Counted from the stretch's first letter, positions 51,159-60,898 are shown. The stretch: 64,000 bases of DNA from Homoserinibacter sp. YIM 151385 (GCF_027912415.1 NZ_CP115175.1:2790001-2854000); one strand, 5' to 3'. Translations and numbers: made by a program. Notes: a model not told the origin generated them from the sequence alone.

Positions 51159-52081
51159 CCGAGCAGCCGCTCGTCCGCCTCGACCGGGTCTCGCGCCGCT
51201 TCGGCGCGCTGACCGCCGTCGACGACGTCAGCCTCGAGATCGGCCCCGGCCGCATCGTCGGGCTCCTCGGCCCGAACGGCGCCGGGAAGTCGACCCTCCT
51301 CGGCCTCGTGCAGGGGCTGCGGCGCCCGAGCTCGGGCGAGGTCCGGCTCTTCGGGGGCGACCCCCGGGATGCCGCGAGCCGCCGGCGGCTCGGCTCGACC
51401 CCGCAGGAGACGGCGCTGCCGCCGACGCTCCGGGTCGGCGAGGTCATCGAGCTGGTCGCCGCCCATTTCGAGGACCGCGCCCCGGCGGGCGAGCTCGCCG
51501 AGGAGTTCGGGCTCCGGGAGCTCCTCCGCCGGCAGACGGGCTCGCTCTCGGGCGGGCAGCAGCGCCGGCTCAGCGTCGCCCTCGCCTTCGCGGGCCGCCC
51601 GCGGCTCGTGCTCCTCGACGAGCCGACGACGGGCCTCGACGTGGATGCGCGCCGCACGCTGTGGGCGGCGATCCGTCGGCAGCACGAGGCCGGCGCGACC
51701 GTCGTCCTCACGAGCCACTACCTCGAGGAGATCGAGGCGCTCGCGGAGCGGGTCGTCGTGACGGGGCAGGGCCGGGTGCTCGCGGACGATGCGCTCGGGG
51801 GCGTCCTCGCCCGCGTCGGCGCGAGCCGCATCCGGCTCCGGATCGAGCGGCCCGAGGCCGTCGCGGCGCTCGCCGCGCTGCCGGGCGTCGCCCGGGTCGA
51901 GCCCGACGGCGAGGGGCGCGTGTCGCTCACGGCCCCCGACGCGGATGCCGCGGTGCGCGCCCTCGTCCGCTCCGGCATCCCGTTCTCCGGGATCGAGGTG
52001 CGCGGCGCGAGCCTCGAGGAGGCCTTTCTCGACCTGACCGACGCGCGGCCCGCGCCGCGCCCCGACCACGAGGCGGCCTGA
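51155..52081 (+). CDS. ABC transporter ATP-binding protein (export type)
   Basis: 308 aa. Walker A GPNGAGKST (39-47), signature SLSGGQQRRLS, Walker B LVLLDEPTTGLD, H-loop TSHYLEEIE; the C-terminal ~90 residues (RIRLRIERPEAVAALAALPG) are the extension of CcmA/DrrA-like exporters. Overlaps the regulator by 4 bp. Operates with the permease that follows. Confidence 0.93.
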   Translation: MTEQPLVRLDRVSRRFGALTAVDDVSLEIGPGRIVGLLGPNGAGKSTLLGLVQGLRRPSSGEVRLFGGDPRDAASRRRLGSTPQETALPPTLRVGEVIELVAAHFEDRAPAGELAEEFGLRELLRRQTGSLSGGQQRRLSVALAFAGRPRLVLLDEPTTGLDVDARRTLWAAIRRQHEAGATVVLTSHYLEEIEALAERVVVTGQGRVLADDALGGVLARVGASRIRLRIERPEAVAALAALPGVARVEPDGEGRVSLTAPDADAAVRALVRSGIPFSGIEVRGASLEEAFLDLTDARPAPRPDHEAA

Positions 52082-52082
52082 C

Positions 52083-52835
52083 ATGCCCACGACCCTCGCC
52101 CTCGCGGGCGTCCACGCCCGCGCGAACCTGCTCGAGACGCTCCGCATCCCGATCGCCGTCATCGGCACCGCGGTCTTCCCGGCGCTCGCGCTCGTCTTCT
52201 TCGTGGTGCCGAACGCGGAGCGCATGGGGCCCGCCGCGGCGACGCAGGCCGTCATCTCGCTCGCCGTCTTCTCGCTCTGCGTCGGGAGCCTGTTCAACTT
52301 CGGCCTCACGATCGCGGAGGCCCGGGAGAAGCCGTGGGATCCGTACCTGCGCACGCTCCCCGCCTCGGGGGCGGCTCGCATCCTCGGGCACCTCGTCGCG
52401 ACGGGCGGGCTGAGCCTCGTGTCGCTCGTGCCGCTCATCGCGATCGGCGCGCTGCTGACGCCCGCTGAGGCGGAGCTCTGGCGGATCGCGCTGGGCCTCG
52501 GCGTGCTCGCGCTCGCCTCCCTGCCCTTCATGCTCATGGGGGTGGCGATCGGGTTCTCGATGCCCGTGAAGGCGGCGATCGCCGTCATCCAGGTGCTGTT
52601 CTTCGCGCTCGCCTTCGGCGGCGGGCTCTTCGTGCCGCCGGCCGCGTTCCCGGCCTGGCTCGACGCGATCTCGCACGCGCTGCCGACGCGGCACGCGCGG
52701 GAGGTCGTGATCTGGGCCGTGCAGGGCGGCGAGGCGCCGCTGTGGGCGCTGCTCGGCTCGCTCGCCTGGACGCTCGGGCTCGGGATCCTGTCGCTCCTGC
52801 TGTTCCGCCGCGACGAGGGGCGCCGCTTCCGGTAG
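52083..52835 (+). CDS. ABC-2 type permease
   Basis: 250 aa, six membrane helices, ABC-2 family. Motifs: GTAVFPALALVFFVVPN, EAREKPWDPYLRTLPAS and GGLFVPPAAFPAWLDAISHA typical of drug or lipid exporters of the DrrB class. One base separates it from the ATPase stop. Exports an unidentified compound under control of the winged-helix regulator. Confidence 0.9.
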   Translation: MPTTLALAGVHARANLLETLRIPIAVIGTAVFPALALVFFVVPNAERMGPAAATQAVISLAVFSLCVGSLFNFGLTIAEAREKPWDPYLRTLPASGAARILGHLVATGGLSLVSLVPLIAIGALLTPAEAELWRIALGLGVLALASLPFMLMGVAIGFSMPVKAAIAVIQVLFFALAFGGGLFVPPAAFPAWLDAISHALPTRHAREVVIWAVQGGEAPLWALLGSLAWTLGLGILSLLLFRRDEGRRFR

Positions 52836-52857
52836 CCCGCGTCTCGCGCCACGCGGG
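52836..52857 (+). terminator. Hairpin after ABC-2 permease
   Basis: CCCGCGT (52836-52842) and ACGCGGG (52851-52857) around an 8-nt loop, directly after the stop. Confidence 0.6.
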
Positions 52858-52934
52858 TGTCCGGCCCGGATACGCTTCCGGACGCGCCTGTGGAGAATCC
52901 GGCCTCCCCGCCCCGTTCTGAGAAGATGTCGGGC

Positions 52935-53954
52935 ATGGATATCCGCGAGGTCGCCCGACGCAGCGGAGTCTCGATGGCGACCGTGTCCCGCGCGCTCAAC
53001 AACCGCTCGGAGGTCAGCGCCGCGACCCGCGAGAAGGTCGTCCGGATCGCCGACGAGCTCGGCTACCGGCCCAACGCCAGCGCCCGCGCCCTCGTCCGCC
53101 GCCGCTCCGATACGATCGGCCTCATCTGGGGCACCGACTACGTGCACATCGGCCGCCGTCAGCCCTTCCTGCTCGACGTGCTCGTCGGCATCAAGGTCGC
53201 CCTCGACTCCGCGGGCGCCCACCTCGCGATCCTCTCGACGGGCGGCGACGAGCAGGACTTCGTGCGCGCCGCGCGCGAGCACACGATCGGCGGCGTCGTC
53301 GTCATGGGCGTCGACTCCGCGCACCCTGGCGTCGCCTCGCTGCTGTCGGAGCGCCTTCCGAGCGTCGCCTTCGACGTGCCGATGCTCGGCCCGAGCGCCC
53401 GCTACGTCACGAGCGACAACCGCGGCGGCGCGGGGGCCGCGGTCGACCACCTCCACGAGCTCGGGCACCGCCGCATCGCGACGATCGCGGGCCCCGCGGG
53501 CATGCACGCGAGCGACGAGCGCCTCCAGGGCTTCGCGGATCGCGCGGCCGGCCTGGGCCTCGCGCTCGGCGAGGGCGCGGTCCAGTACGGCGACTTCTTC
53601 CTCCAGAGCGGCTACGACGCGATGCGCCGGCTGCTCGAGCTGCCGGAGCGCCCGACGGGCGTCGTCGTCCAGGGCGACGAGATGGCGATCGGCGCGCTCC
53701 ACGCCATCGCGGACGCGGGGCTCCAGGCGCCGCGGGACATCTCGATCGTCGGCTTCGACGACATCGAGTCGGCGGCGCTCGTCCGACCCGCCCTCACGAC
53801 CATCGCGCAGGACGACGTGGCGATCGGCGCGGCGATCCTCGACGAGCTGCGCGCGCTCATGGACCGCGGCGACGGCGAGGAGGGCGTGCCCGAGGCGCGT
53901 CTGCTGCCGACGAGCCTCGTGGTCCGCGAGTCGACGGGTCCCGCGCCCGCCTGA
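52935..53954 (+). CDS. LacI-family regulator next to GH16 gene
   Basis: 339 aa. HTH MDIREVARRSGVSMATVSRA (residues 1-20), hinge NASARALVRRRSDTIG, effector domain with AILSTGGDEQDFVR, GVVVMGVDS, VVVQGDEMAIGAL, IVGFDDIESAALVRPALTT. ATG 52935 has SD GAGAAG at 9 nt; ATG 52926 is too close to it. The site TTGAAAACGTTTCC in front of the next gene is the probable operator, so it likely controls beta-glucan utilisation. Confidence 0.9.
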   Translation: MDIREVARRSGVSMATVSRALNNRSEVSAATREKVVRIADELGYRPNASARALVRRRSDTIGLIWGTDYVHIGRRQPFLLDVLVGIKVALDSAGAHLAILSTGGDEQDFVRAAREHTIGGVVVMGVDSAHPGVASLLSERLPSVAFDVPMLGPSARYVTSDNRGGAGAAVDHLHELGHRRIATIAGPAGMHASDERLQGFADRAAGLGLALGEGAVQYGDFFLQSGYDAMRRLLELPERPTGVVVQGDEMAIGALHAIADAGLQAPRDISIVGFDDIESAALVRPALTTIAQDDVAIGAAILDELRALMDRGDGEEGVPEARLLPTSLVVRESTGPAPA

Positions 53955-54009
53955 GCATCGCCTCCGAATCCTGACCCCCGTTCGGGGGGCCCTGTTGTAC
54001 GCTCGCGTT

Positions 54010-54021
54010 GAAAACGTTTCC
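54010..54021. promoter_or_regulatory. LacI/GalR-type operator in front of GH16 gene
   Basis: GAAAACGTTTCC, one mismatch from the palindrome GAAAACGTTTTC commonly recognised by LacI-family regulators. It lies 53 bp before the GH16 start. Confidence 0.75.
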
Positions 54022-54074
54022 GGGATGGCGGTCGAGCGCCGGCATCCCGGAGGCGACGACGAGGAGGTCACCCC

Positions 54075-55025
54075 ATGCAAGGACGCACCCTGCGCCGCAC
54101 CGCCGCCATCGCCGCGGCCGCCGGCATCGCGCTGCTCGTGCCGTTCGGCGCCACCGCCGCCGCGAGCGCCGAGGAGGCCGTGCCGGCCTCGGCACCCGCC
54201 CCGCCCGGCGGCTTCACCCGCGTGTTCCTCGACGACTTCGACGGCCCCGCCGGCAGCGGCATCGACCGCGGCAACTGGATCCACCAGATCGGCCACAGCT
54301 ATCCGGGCGGCGAGCCGAACTGGGGCACGGGCGAGATCGCCTCCCATACCGACTCGACCGAGAACGTGGCGCTCGACGGCCAGGGCAACCTCACCATCAC
54401 CCCGCGCAAGCAGGCCGACGGGAGCTGGACCTCGGGCCGCATCGAGACGCAGCGCACCGATTTCGCGGCGCCCGCGGGCGGCGTGCTCCGCGTCGAGGCG
54501 AGCATCAAGCAGCCCGATGTGACCGACGCGAACGGCATGGGCTACTGGCCCGCCTTCTGGATGCTGGGCGACGCGGCTCGACCCGTCGGCGCCACCAACT
54601 GGCCCGGCATCGGCGAGATCGACATCCTCGAGTCTGTCAACGGGCGGCCCTCGCACTTCGGCGCCATGCACTGCGGTGTCGCGCCCGGCGGCCCGTGCAA
54701 CGAGTTCACGGGCCTCACGAGCGGCGAGCAGAGCTGCGACGGATGCCGCCAGAGCTTCTCGAGCTACGCCGTCGAGTACGACCGCTCGACCGCCGTCGAG
54801 GAGATCCGCTGGTATCGCGACGGCGTCAACTACTTCACCGTCCGCGCCGACCAGGTCGATCAGCAGACGTGGGACAGCGCGACGAAGCACGGCTACTTCG
54901 TGATCCTCAACGTCGCGATGGGCGGGGGCTTCCCGGGCGCCTTCGGGGGCGCGCTCCCGAACGACCAGACCGAGCCGGGTCATCCGATGGTCGTCGACTA
55001 CGTGCAGGTGTCGACGCGCGGCTGA
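54075..55025 (+). CDS. Secreted glycoside hydrolase family 16 (beta-glucanase/laminarinase)
   Basis: 316 aa. Sec signal peptide residues 1-32 (hydrophobic IAAAAGIALLVPFGATAAASA then cleavage). GH16 jelly-roll: FLDDFDGPAGSGIDRGNW, GTGEI, SGRIETQ, YWPAFWML; catalytic GEIDILESVNG with nucleophile E181 and acid/base E186. Two Cys pairs (CGVAPGGPC; CDGC) may form disulphides outside. Predicted to cut beta-1,3 or mixed-linkage glucan; exact specificity not visible. It is exported without a cell-wall anchor. Confidence 0.93.
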   Translation: MQGRTLRRTAAIAAAAGIALLVPFGATAAASAEEAVPASAPAPPGGFTRVFLDDFDGPAGSGIDRGNWIHQIGHSYPGGEPNWGTGEIASHTDSTENVALDGQGNLTITPRKQADGSWTSGRIETQRTDFAAPAGGVLRVEASIKQPDVTDANGMGYWPAFWMLGDAARPVGATNWPGIGEIDILESVNGRPSHFGAMHCGVAPGGPCNEFTGLTSGEQSCDGCRQSFSSYAVEYDRSTAVEEIRWYRDGVNYFTVRADQVDQQTWDSATKHGYFVILNVAMGGGFPGAFGGALPNDQTEPGHPMVVDYVQVSTRG

Positions 55026-55051
55026 GCTCGGCGGCGGGCGTGCGGGGACCG

Positions 55052-55885
<834 letters not shown>

Positions 55886-55927
55886 GCCGGAGGCCGTTGC
55901 CAGCCGGCCCACGGTCTCGGCGGGCGG

Positions 55928-56686
55928 CTAGCGCTCGTCGAGGACGACGCGCTCGCCGAGCGGTGTCGCGACGTAGACCGCGCTGCCGGCGAAGGCGCGC
56001 TCGACGTCCTCGCGCGACTCCGTGAAGTGCGCCCAGCCGTCCGTGTGGACGACCGCCGCCCGGCTCGCGCGCAGGACCTCGGCGGCGCGCACGGCCTCCT
56101 CGGCGGTCAGCGTCAGCGTGCCGTCGATGCGCGGCACGCGCGCCCCGCCCCCGAAGAGCACCGCGACGTCGATCGGGCCGAAGCGCTCCGCGATCTGGCC
56201 GACGAGGGGGAGCGAGGCGTTGTCGCCCGAGACGTAGACGGTCGGGGCGTCGGGCGCCTCGAGCACGAAGCCGACGACCGGCCCGACGAAGCGCTCCGAG
56301 CCGCTCGGGCCGTGGAGCGCCGGCACGACCGTGATCGTGATCGAGCCGAGCGCCTGCGACTCCCAGTCGTCGAGGCCGACGACGCTGCCGCCCCAGAGAT
56401 CGCTCGCCGCCTCGCGCGTCGAGAGCGTCGAGACACCCGTCGCGAGGAGCTCGAGGCCCTCCCAGTCGAGGTTGTCCTTGTGCCCGTGGTGCGAGAGGAG
56501 CACGAGATCCACCGGTCCCAGCTCGCCGCGCGAGATCGCCGGACCCGCCGTCTTGACGAGCGTCGTGGAACCCGACTCGGCGTACTCCTGCGGCGCATCG
56601 AAGGTCGGATCGGTCACGATGCGGAGCCCGGCCCACTCGAGGAGCACGGTCGGTCCGCCCACCAGCGTCACGGCTGTCGTCGACAT
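55928..56686 (-). CDS. MBL-fold metallo-hydrolase (UlaG-like)
   Basis: 252 aa metallo-beta-lactamase-fold hydrolase. Strand DLVLLSHHGHKDNLD carries the metal motif H67-x-H69-x-D71 but with Asn72 where most have His. Further ligands in ALHGP (His), YVSGDNAS (Asp) and VHTDGWAHF (His). Probably hydrolyses a phosphodiester or lactone. TAGGCT 6 nt upstream of ATG 56686 predicts a leaderless mRNA. Confidence 0.85.
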   Translation of the reverse strand: MSTTAVTLVGGPTVLLEWAGLRIVTDPTFDAPQEYAESGSTTLVKTAGPAISRGELGPVDLVLLSHHGHKDNLDWEGLELLATGVSTLSTREAASDLWGGSVVGLDDWESQALGSITITVVPALHGPSGSERFVGPVVGFVLEAPDAPTVYVSGDNASLPLVGQIAERFGPIDVAVLFGGGARVPRIDGTLTLTAEEAVRAAEVLRASRAAVVHTDGWAHFTESREDVERAFAGSAVYVATPLGERVVLDER

Positions 56687-56692
56687 GGTCCG

Positions 56693-56698
56693 AGCCTA
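56693..56698 (-). promoter_or_regulatory. -10 element of MBL-fold gene
   Basis: TAGGCT on the minus strand, 6 nt before ATG 56686. Confidence 0.55.
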
Positions 56699-56748
56699 GG
56701 GGGCGCGATCGGGCGCTCGCTGTGCGCCGTCCACGATGCCCGGCCGGC

Positions 56749-57627
56749 TCACACCGTGACGAGGGGTGCGCCCGGCACCGCCGCCCACTCCTCGAGCGAG
56801 CCGTCGTAGACCGAGACCGCCTCCTCGCCCGCGGCGACCAGTGCGAGGGCGGCCGCGCAGGCCGCGACCCCCGAGGTGCAGTACGCGATGATGCGACCGC
56901 CGGTGCGGGCGGGGGCGAGCACGGCATCCCGTGCCTCGCCGACGTGCAGGCGCCCGGACTCGCGGTCGCGGAGGGCGGCGAGCGGGATCGAGACGCTGCC
57001 GGGGATGTGCCCGGGGCGCGCCGCGGCGGCGCGCTCCCCGCGGTATTCGGCGGCGGGCGCCGCGCACACGAGCGAGCCGGGCGCGTCGCCGGCCGAGACC
57101 GCCTCGACCTCCTCGCGCCGCGCCCACAGCTCGGGCCTCGGCGCGGTGGCGAGCACCGCGGGCGAGGGCTCGACGTGCCCGGTCTCGAGCGGCCGCTGCT
57201 CGCGCCGCCAGCGCTCGAGCCCGCCGTCGAGCACGGCGGCCCGCTCGTGTCCGGCGGAGCGGAGCAGCCACCACAGCCGCGCCGCCCACTGGCCGTGCGC
57301 GTCGTCGTACACGACGACCGCCGATTCCTCGTGCACGCCGAGCGCGCCGAGGGCCAGCGCGAGCGCCTCGGGAGCCGGGCGCGTGAAGCGGAGCGGGGAT
57401 GCGGCATCCGACAGCCCGCCGAGGAGGTCGGCGAACACGGCGCCCGGGAGGTGGCCGTCGACGACGTGGGCCTCGGCGCCGCTCGCGAGCGAGGGCCGGC
57501 CCTCGGCGTCGGGGGAGACCTGCACGGTCGCGTCGAGCACGAGGAGTCCTCGGGCCCCGAGGTGGTCCGCGAGCCACTGCGTCGAGACGAGGGGCGCGGT
57601 CGCGGGGAGGAGGATCTCGGCGCTCAT
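56749..57627 (-). CDS. Sulfurtransferase, two rhodanese domains (SseA-like)
   Basis: 292 aa. N-terminal inactive rhodanese domain (VVVYDDAHGQWAARLWWLL, Asp in place of Cys), C-terminal active domain with catalytic Cys in IAYCTSGVAA. GHIPGSVSIPLAAL is the canonical pre-domain motif. Transfers sulfane sulfur from thiosulfate or 3-mercaptopyruvate. ATG 57627 is supported by TACCCT 7 nt upstream. Divergent from the MFS gene. Confidence 0.9.
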   Translation of the reverse strand: MSAEILLPATAPLVSTQWLADHLGARGLLVLDATVQVSPDAEGRPSLASGAEAHVVDGHLPGAVFADLLGGLSDAASPLRFTRPAPEALALALGALGVHEESAVVVYDDAHGQWAARLWWLLRSAGHERAAVLDGGLERWRREQRPLETGHVEPSPAVLATAPRPELWARREEVEAVSAGDAPGSLVCAAPAAEYRGERAAAARPGHIPGSVSIPLAALRDRESGRLHVGEARDAVLAPARTGGRIIAYCTSGVAACAAALALVAAGEEAVSVYDGSLEEWAAVPGAPLVTV

Positions 57628-57634
57628 GCGCCCC

Positions 57635-57701
57635 AGGGTAGACCGCTCGGTCGACGCTCGCCCGGTCGCCGACACACGGCGTCACCCGCTCGCCCTAGGC
57701 T
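57635..57701. promoter_or_regulatory. Divergent leaderless promoters
   Basis: Minus-strand -10 TACCCT (57635-57640), 7 nt from the sulfurtransferase ATG; plus-strand -10 TAGGCT (57696-57701), 6 nt from GTG 57708. Confidence 0.55.
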
Positions 57702-57707
57702 CGACGG

Positions 57708-58868
57708 GTGAGCGCGATCGGATACCTCGGCTTCGCGACCCCGCTCCGGATGGCGAGCGCCGGGTCGATCGTCGCGATCCCCATCCTGGCGGTGCAGCAG
57801 CTCGACGACGTCGCGCTCGGCGGCCTCCTCGCGGGGATGTCGCTCGCGCCCGCCGTACTCGTCGCGCCGCTCGCGGGGGCGTGGCTCGACCGCGCCCGCA
57901 GCCCGCGCACGATCATGCTCGCGAGCGCCGCCGCGATGGCGGCCGGCTACGCCGTCGGCGCCTTCCTCGGGATCGTGCCCGTGCCGCTCGTCGCCCTCGC
58001 GCTCCTGCTCGCGGGCATCTCGGCGCCCTTCGTCATGGGCGGGCTCTCGAGCTTCGTGACGGAGGAGATCCCCGACGAGCGGCGCGCCTACGCGGACGAC
58101 GCCCTGTCGTACAACATCGCCTCGGTCGTGGGGCCGGCGATCGTGTCGCTCGCGATCTCGCTCGGCTCCGCGCGGGCCGCGCTGCTGCTCATGGCGGCGG
58201 TGTCGGCCCTCGGCGCCCTCGGGCTGCTCGGGGTGCGGCTGCGCGCCCGCGAGGCGGAGGTGCCGCACCTCGGGCGGTCGATCGCGGCGGGGGCGCGGTA
58301 TCTCGCGACGCACCGTCCCATCGCGCTCGTCACGGCATCCGGCACGCTCAGCCAGGTCGGCGGCGGCGCGGCGCCGATCGCGGCCGTCGCGCTCTCCCTC
58401 GAGCGCGCCGGGACGCCGGATCAGGGCGCCTGGATCGTGACCGCCTTCGCGATCGGCGGGCTGCTCGGCGCGCTCGGCAGCGCCGTGCGCCGCTGGACGA
58501 GCCGCTCGCCGGTCTGGGTGATGGGGGCGGGCTTCGCGGCGACGGGCGCCCTCCTCGCCCTCGCAGCCTGGGATCTCGGGATGCCGTGGACGATCGGCGT
58601 GTCGGGCGCCGCCGGCATCTTCACGGCGGCGTCGACGGCGGCGATGCTGCGGCTCCGCAAGCAGCAGAGCCCGCTCGCGCTGCGCTCGCAGGTGTTCACG
58701 GTCGGCTCGGGGCTCCGGGCGACGGCCGCGGCGGTGGGCGCCGCGATCGCGGGCGTCGGCGCGGGGCTGCCGGCCGGCCTCCTCATCGGCGCCGTCGGCG
58801 TCGTCTGGATCGCCTCGGGCGCGCTGCTGCTCGCCTACCCGCGCGACGCCGCCCCCGTCGAGGACTGA
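57708..58868 (+). CDS. MFS transporter
   Basis: 386 aa with eleven to twelve membrane helices, major facilitator fold. Loop 2-3 AWLDRARSPRTIML is a reduced motif A. GTG 57708 with TAGGCT 6 nt upstream. Probable drug or metabolite exporter. A tandem-repeat/palindrome element follows 3 bp after the stop. Confidence 0.87.
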   Translation: MSAIGYLGFATPLRMASAGSIVAIPILAVQQLDDVALGGLLAGMSLAPAVLVAPLAGAWLDRARSPRTIMLASAAAMAAGYAVGAFLGIVPVPLVALALLLAGISAPFVMGGLSSFVTEEIPDERRAYADDALSYNIASVVGPAIVSLAISLGSARAALLLMAAVSALGALGLLGVRLRAREAEVPHLGRSIAAGARYLATHRPIALVTASGTLSQVGGGAAPIAAVALSLERAGTPDQGAWIVTAFAIGGLLGALGSAVRRWTSRSPVWVMGAGFAATGALLALAAWDLGMPWTIGVSGAAGIFTAASTAAMLRLRKQQSPLALRSQVFTVGSGLRATAAAVGAAIAGVGAGLPAGLLIGAVGVVWIASGALLLAYPRDAAPVED

Positions 58869-58871
58869 CCT

Positions 58872-58958
58872 CGGGAGACGTCGGTTTCTCCGCATCCGCT
58901 CGGGAGATGTCGGTTTCTCCGCATTCGCACGGGAGACGTCGGTTTCTCCGCATCCGCA
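58872..58958. repeat. Three tandem 29-bp direct repeats
   Basis: Units at 58872-58900, 58901-58929 and 58930-58958, each starting CGGGAGAYGTCGGTTTCTCC and differing at one or two bases. No spacers, so not CRISPR. The last unit runs into the hairpin that ends this intergenic region. Confidence 0.9.
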
Positions 58959-58996
58959 CTGAGGATCCTCGGTGCGGAAGCGGAGAAACTCACATC
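58942..58996. terminator. Palindromic terminator sharing the GTTTCTCCGC family arms
   Basis: 48-bp palindrome 58942-58989 with 22 of 24 pairs, centred on GAGGATCCTC; the right arm extends to 58996 and carries the complement of GATGTGAGTTTCTCCGC. It lies between convergent genes, 6 bp from the CoA-binding gene stop. Confidence 0.8.
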
Positions 58997-59001
58997 CAGG
59001 G

Positions 59002-59595
59002 TCAGCGGAGGGTCTTGCGGCTCGTGATCTGGCCGGTGTCGAAGCCGAGCAGGTGCAGACCGCCGTGGAAGCGCGCGTGCTCGACCTTGATGCAGCGGTC
59101 CATGACGACGGTGAGGCCCCTCGCCTCCGCGTCGTAGGCCGCCTCCTCGTTCCAGATGCCGAGCTGGATCCAGATGGTCGTCGCGCCGATCGCGACGACC
59201 TCGTCGACGACCGAGGGGATGTCGGAGGCGCGGCGGAAGACGTCGACGATATCCGGGACGACCGGCAGCTCGGCGAGCGAGCGGTACACCCTCTGGCCCA
59301 GGATCTCGTCGGCGTTCGGGTTCACGAAGTACAGCTCGTAGTCGCTCGACTGCTGCAGATAGGTGGACACGAAGAAGGAGGAGCGCGCCGGATTCGGCGA
59401 GGCGCCGACGATCGCCACCGTCTTCGCCTTCCGGAGGATCTGGAGGCGCTCCTTCGCGCTCGGCCCGACCCAGGTGCGCTGCGAGCGGAGCAGCTTCGCG
59501 AGCGGCGAGCTCGCCGGGAGCTCGCAGGTGAGCCCGTTCTGCAGCTGCGTGGTCTGCGTCGCCCCGTCGGGCGCGGTGCCGGTCGTCGCGGTCAT
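59002..59595 (-). CDS. CoA-binding domain protein (YccU-like)
   Basis: 197 aa; a Rossmann CoA-binding domain (VAIVGASPNPARSSFFVSTY, residues ~57-76; FVNPNADEILGQRVYRSL; IWIQLGIWNEEA; VVMDRCIKVEH) with an N-terminal ~45-residue extension. Such proteins are of unknown role. It starts 7 bp after metY and so is cotranscribed with it; a link between CoA/sulfur metabolism is suggested by position. Confidence 0.85.
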   Translation of the reverse strand: MTATTGTAPDGATQTTQLQNGLTCELPASSPLAKLLRSQRTWVGPSAKERLQILRKAKTVAIVGASPNPARSSFFVSTYLQQSSDYELYFVNPNADEILGQRVYRSLAELPVVPDIVDVFRRASDIPSVVDEVVAIGATTIWIQLGIWNEEAAYDAEARGLTVVMDRCIKVEHARFHGGLHLLGFDTGQITSRKTLR

Positions 59596-59602
59596 GCCCC
59601 CA

Positions 59603-60892
59603 TCATCCCTTGAGCGCGGCGTCGAGCGCCTGGTCGAGGTCGTACACGATGTCGTCCGGGTCCTCGATGCCGACCGAGAGGCGCACGAGGCCGGGGTCGA
59701 TGCCGGCATCCCGCAGCTGCTGCTCGGTGAGCTGTGCGTGCGTCGTCGAGCCCGGGTGGATGACGAGGGTCTTCGCGTCGCCGATGTTCGCGAGGTGTGA
59801 GGCGAGGTCGACCGACTCGATGAAGCGCTGGCCGACCTCGCGCCCGCCCTTCACCCCGAAGGAGAAGACCGAGCCGGGGCCCTTGGGGAGGTACTTCGCG
59901 GCGCGGTCGTGGTGCGCGTGCGAGGGGAGGCCGGCCCAGTTGACGTACTCGACCCGGTCGTCCTGCTCGAGCCACTCGGCGACGATCCTCGCGTTGTCGA
60001 CGTGCGCCTGCATGCGGAACGGCAGCGTCTCGACGCCCTGCGCGAGCAGGAACGCCGAGTGCGGCGCGAGCACCGGCCCGATGTCGCGGAGCTGCTCGGC
60101 GCGCAGCCGCGTGAGGAAGGCGTACTCGCCGAAGTTGCCGTGCCAGTTGAGGCCGCCGTAGTGGGGGACCGTCTCGTCGAAGAGCGGGAAGCGCTCGCTC
60201 GCCCAGTGGAATCGGCCCGACTCGACGACGACGCCGCCGAGGGTCGTGCCGTGCCCGCCGAGGAACTTCGTCGCCGAGTGGATGACGACATCCGCGCCCC
60301 ACTCGATGGGGCGGTTGAGGTAGGGGGTCGCGATCGTCGAGTCGACGATGAGGGGGATGCCGGCGGCGTGCGCGACATCGGCCAGGCCCTCGAGGTCGGC
60401 GACCTCGCCGGAGGGGTTCGCGACCGTCTCGACGAAGAGCAGCTTCGTCTTCTCGGTGATCGCGGCGGCGTAGTCGGCGGGCTCGGAGGAGGAGACGAAG
60501 GTCGTCTCGACGCCGAAGCGGCGCAGCGTCACATCCAGCTGGGTCACGGTGCCGCCGTAGAGGGAGGCGCTCGCGACGATGTGGTCGCCGGCGCCCGCGA
60601 GGGCGGCGAAGGTGATGAACTCGGCGCCGAGGCCGGAGGCGGTCGCGACGGCCCCGAGTCCGCCCTCGAGGGAGGCGATGCGCTCCTCGAAGCTCGCGAC
60701 GGTCGGGTTCGAGACGCGGCTGTAGATGTTGCCGTACTTCTGGAGGGCGAAGCGGGCCGCCGCATCCTCGGTGCCGTCGAAGACGAAGGCGCTCGACTGG
60801 TAGATGGGGAGGGCACGGGCGCCCGTCACCTGGTCGGGGATGTTGCCGGCGTGGATCGCGCGCGTGCGGAATCCGTACTCTCGATCAGCCAT
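59603..60892 (-). CDS. metY: O-acetylhomoserine aminocarboxypropyltransferase/cysteine synthase
   Basis: 429 aa PLP enzyme of the Cys/Met metabolism family; uses sulfide and O-acetylhomoserine to make homocysteine. PLP Lys209 in SATKFLGGHGT, DSTIATPYLNRP, SASLYGGT and RLSVGIEDPDDI support it; length matches MetY rather than the shorter MetB/MetZ. Leaderless promoter TAGCCT 6 nt from ATG 60892. Operon with the CoA-binding gene. Confidence 0.93.
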   Translation of the reverse strand: MADREYGFRTRAIHAGNIPDQVTGARALPIYQSSAFVFDGTEDAAARFALQKYGNIYSRVSNPTVASFEERIASLEGGLGAVATASGLGAEFITFAALAGAGDHIVASASLYGGTVTQLDVTLRRFGVETTFVSSSEPADYAAAITEKTKLLFVETVANPSGEVADLEGLADVAHAAGIPLIVDSTIATPYLNRPIEWGADVVIHSATKFLGGHGTTLGGVVVESGRFHWASERFPLFDETVPHYGGLNWHGNFGEYAFLTRLRAEQLRDIGPVLAPHSAFLLAQGVETLPFRMQAHVDNARIVAEWLEQDDRVEYVNWAGLPSHAHHDRAAKYLPKGPGSVFSFGVKGGREVGQRFIESVDLASHLANIGDAKTLVIHPGSTTHAQLTEQQLRDAGIDPGLVRLSVGIEDPDDIVYDLDQALDAALKG

Positions 60893-60898
60893 GTGCCC

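Noticed and set aside
58872-58958. CRISPR-like short repeat array
   Set aside because: Units are directly adjacent without spacers and no cas gene is present.
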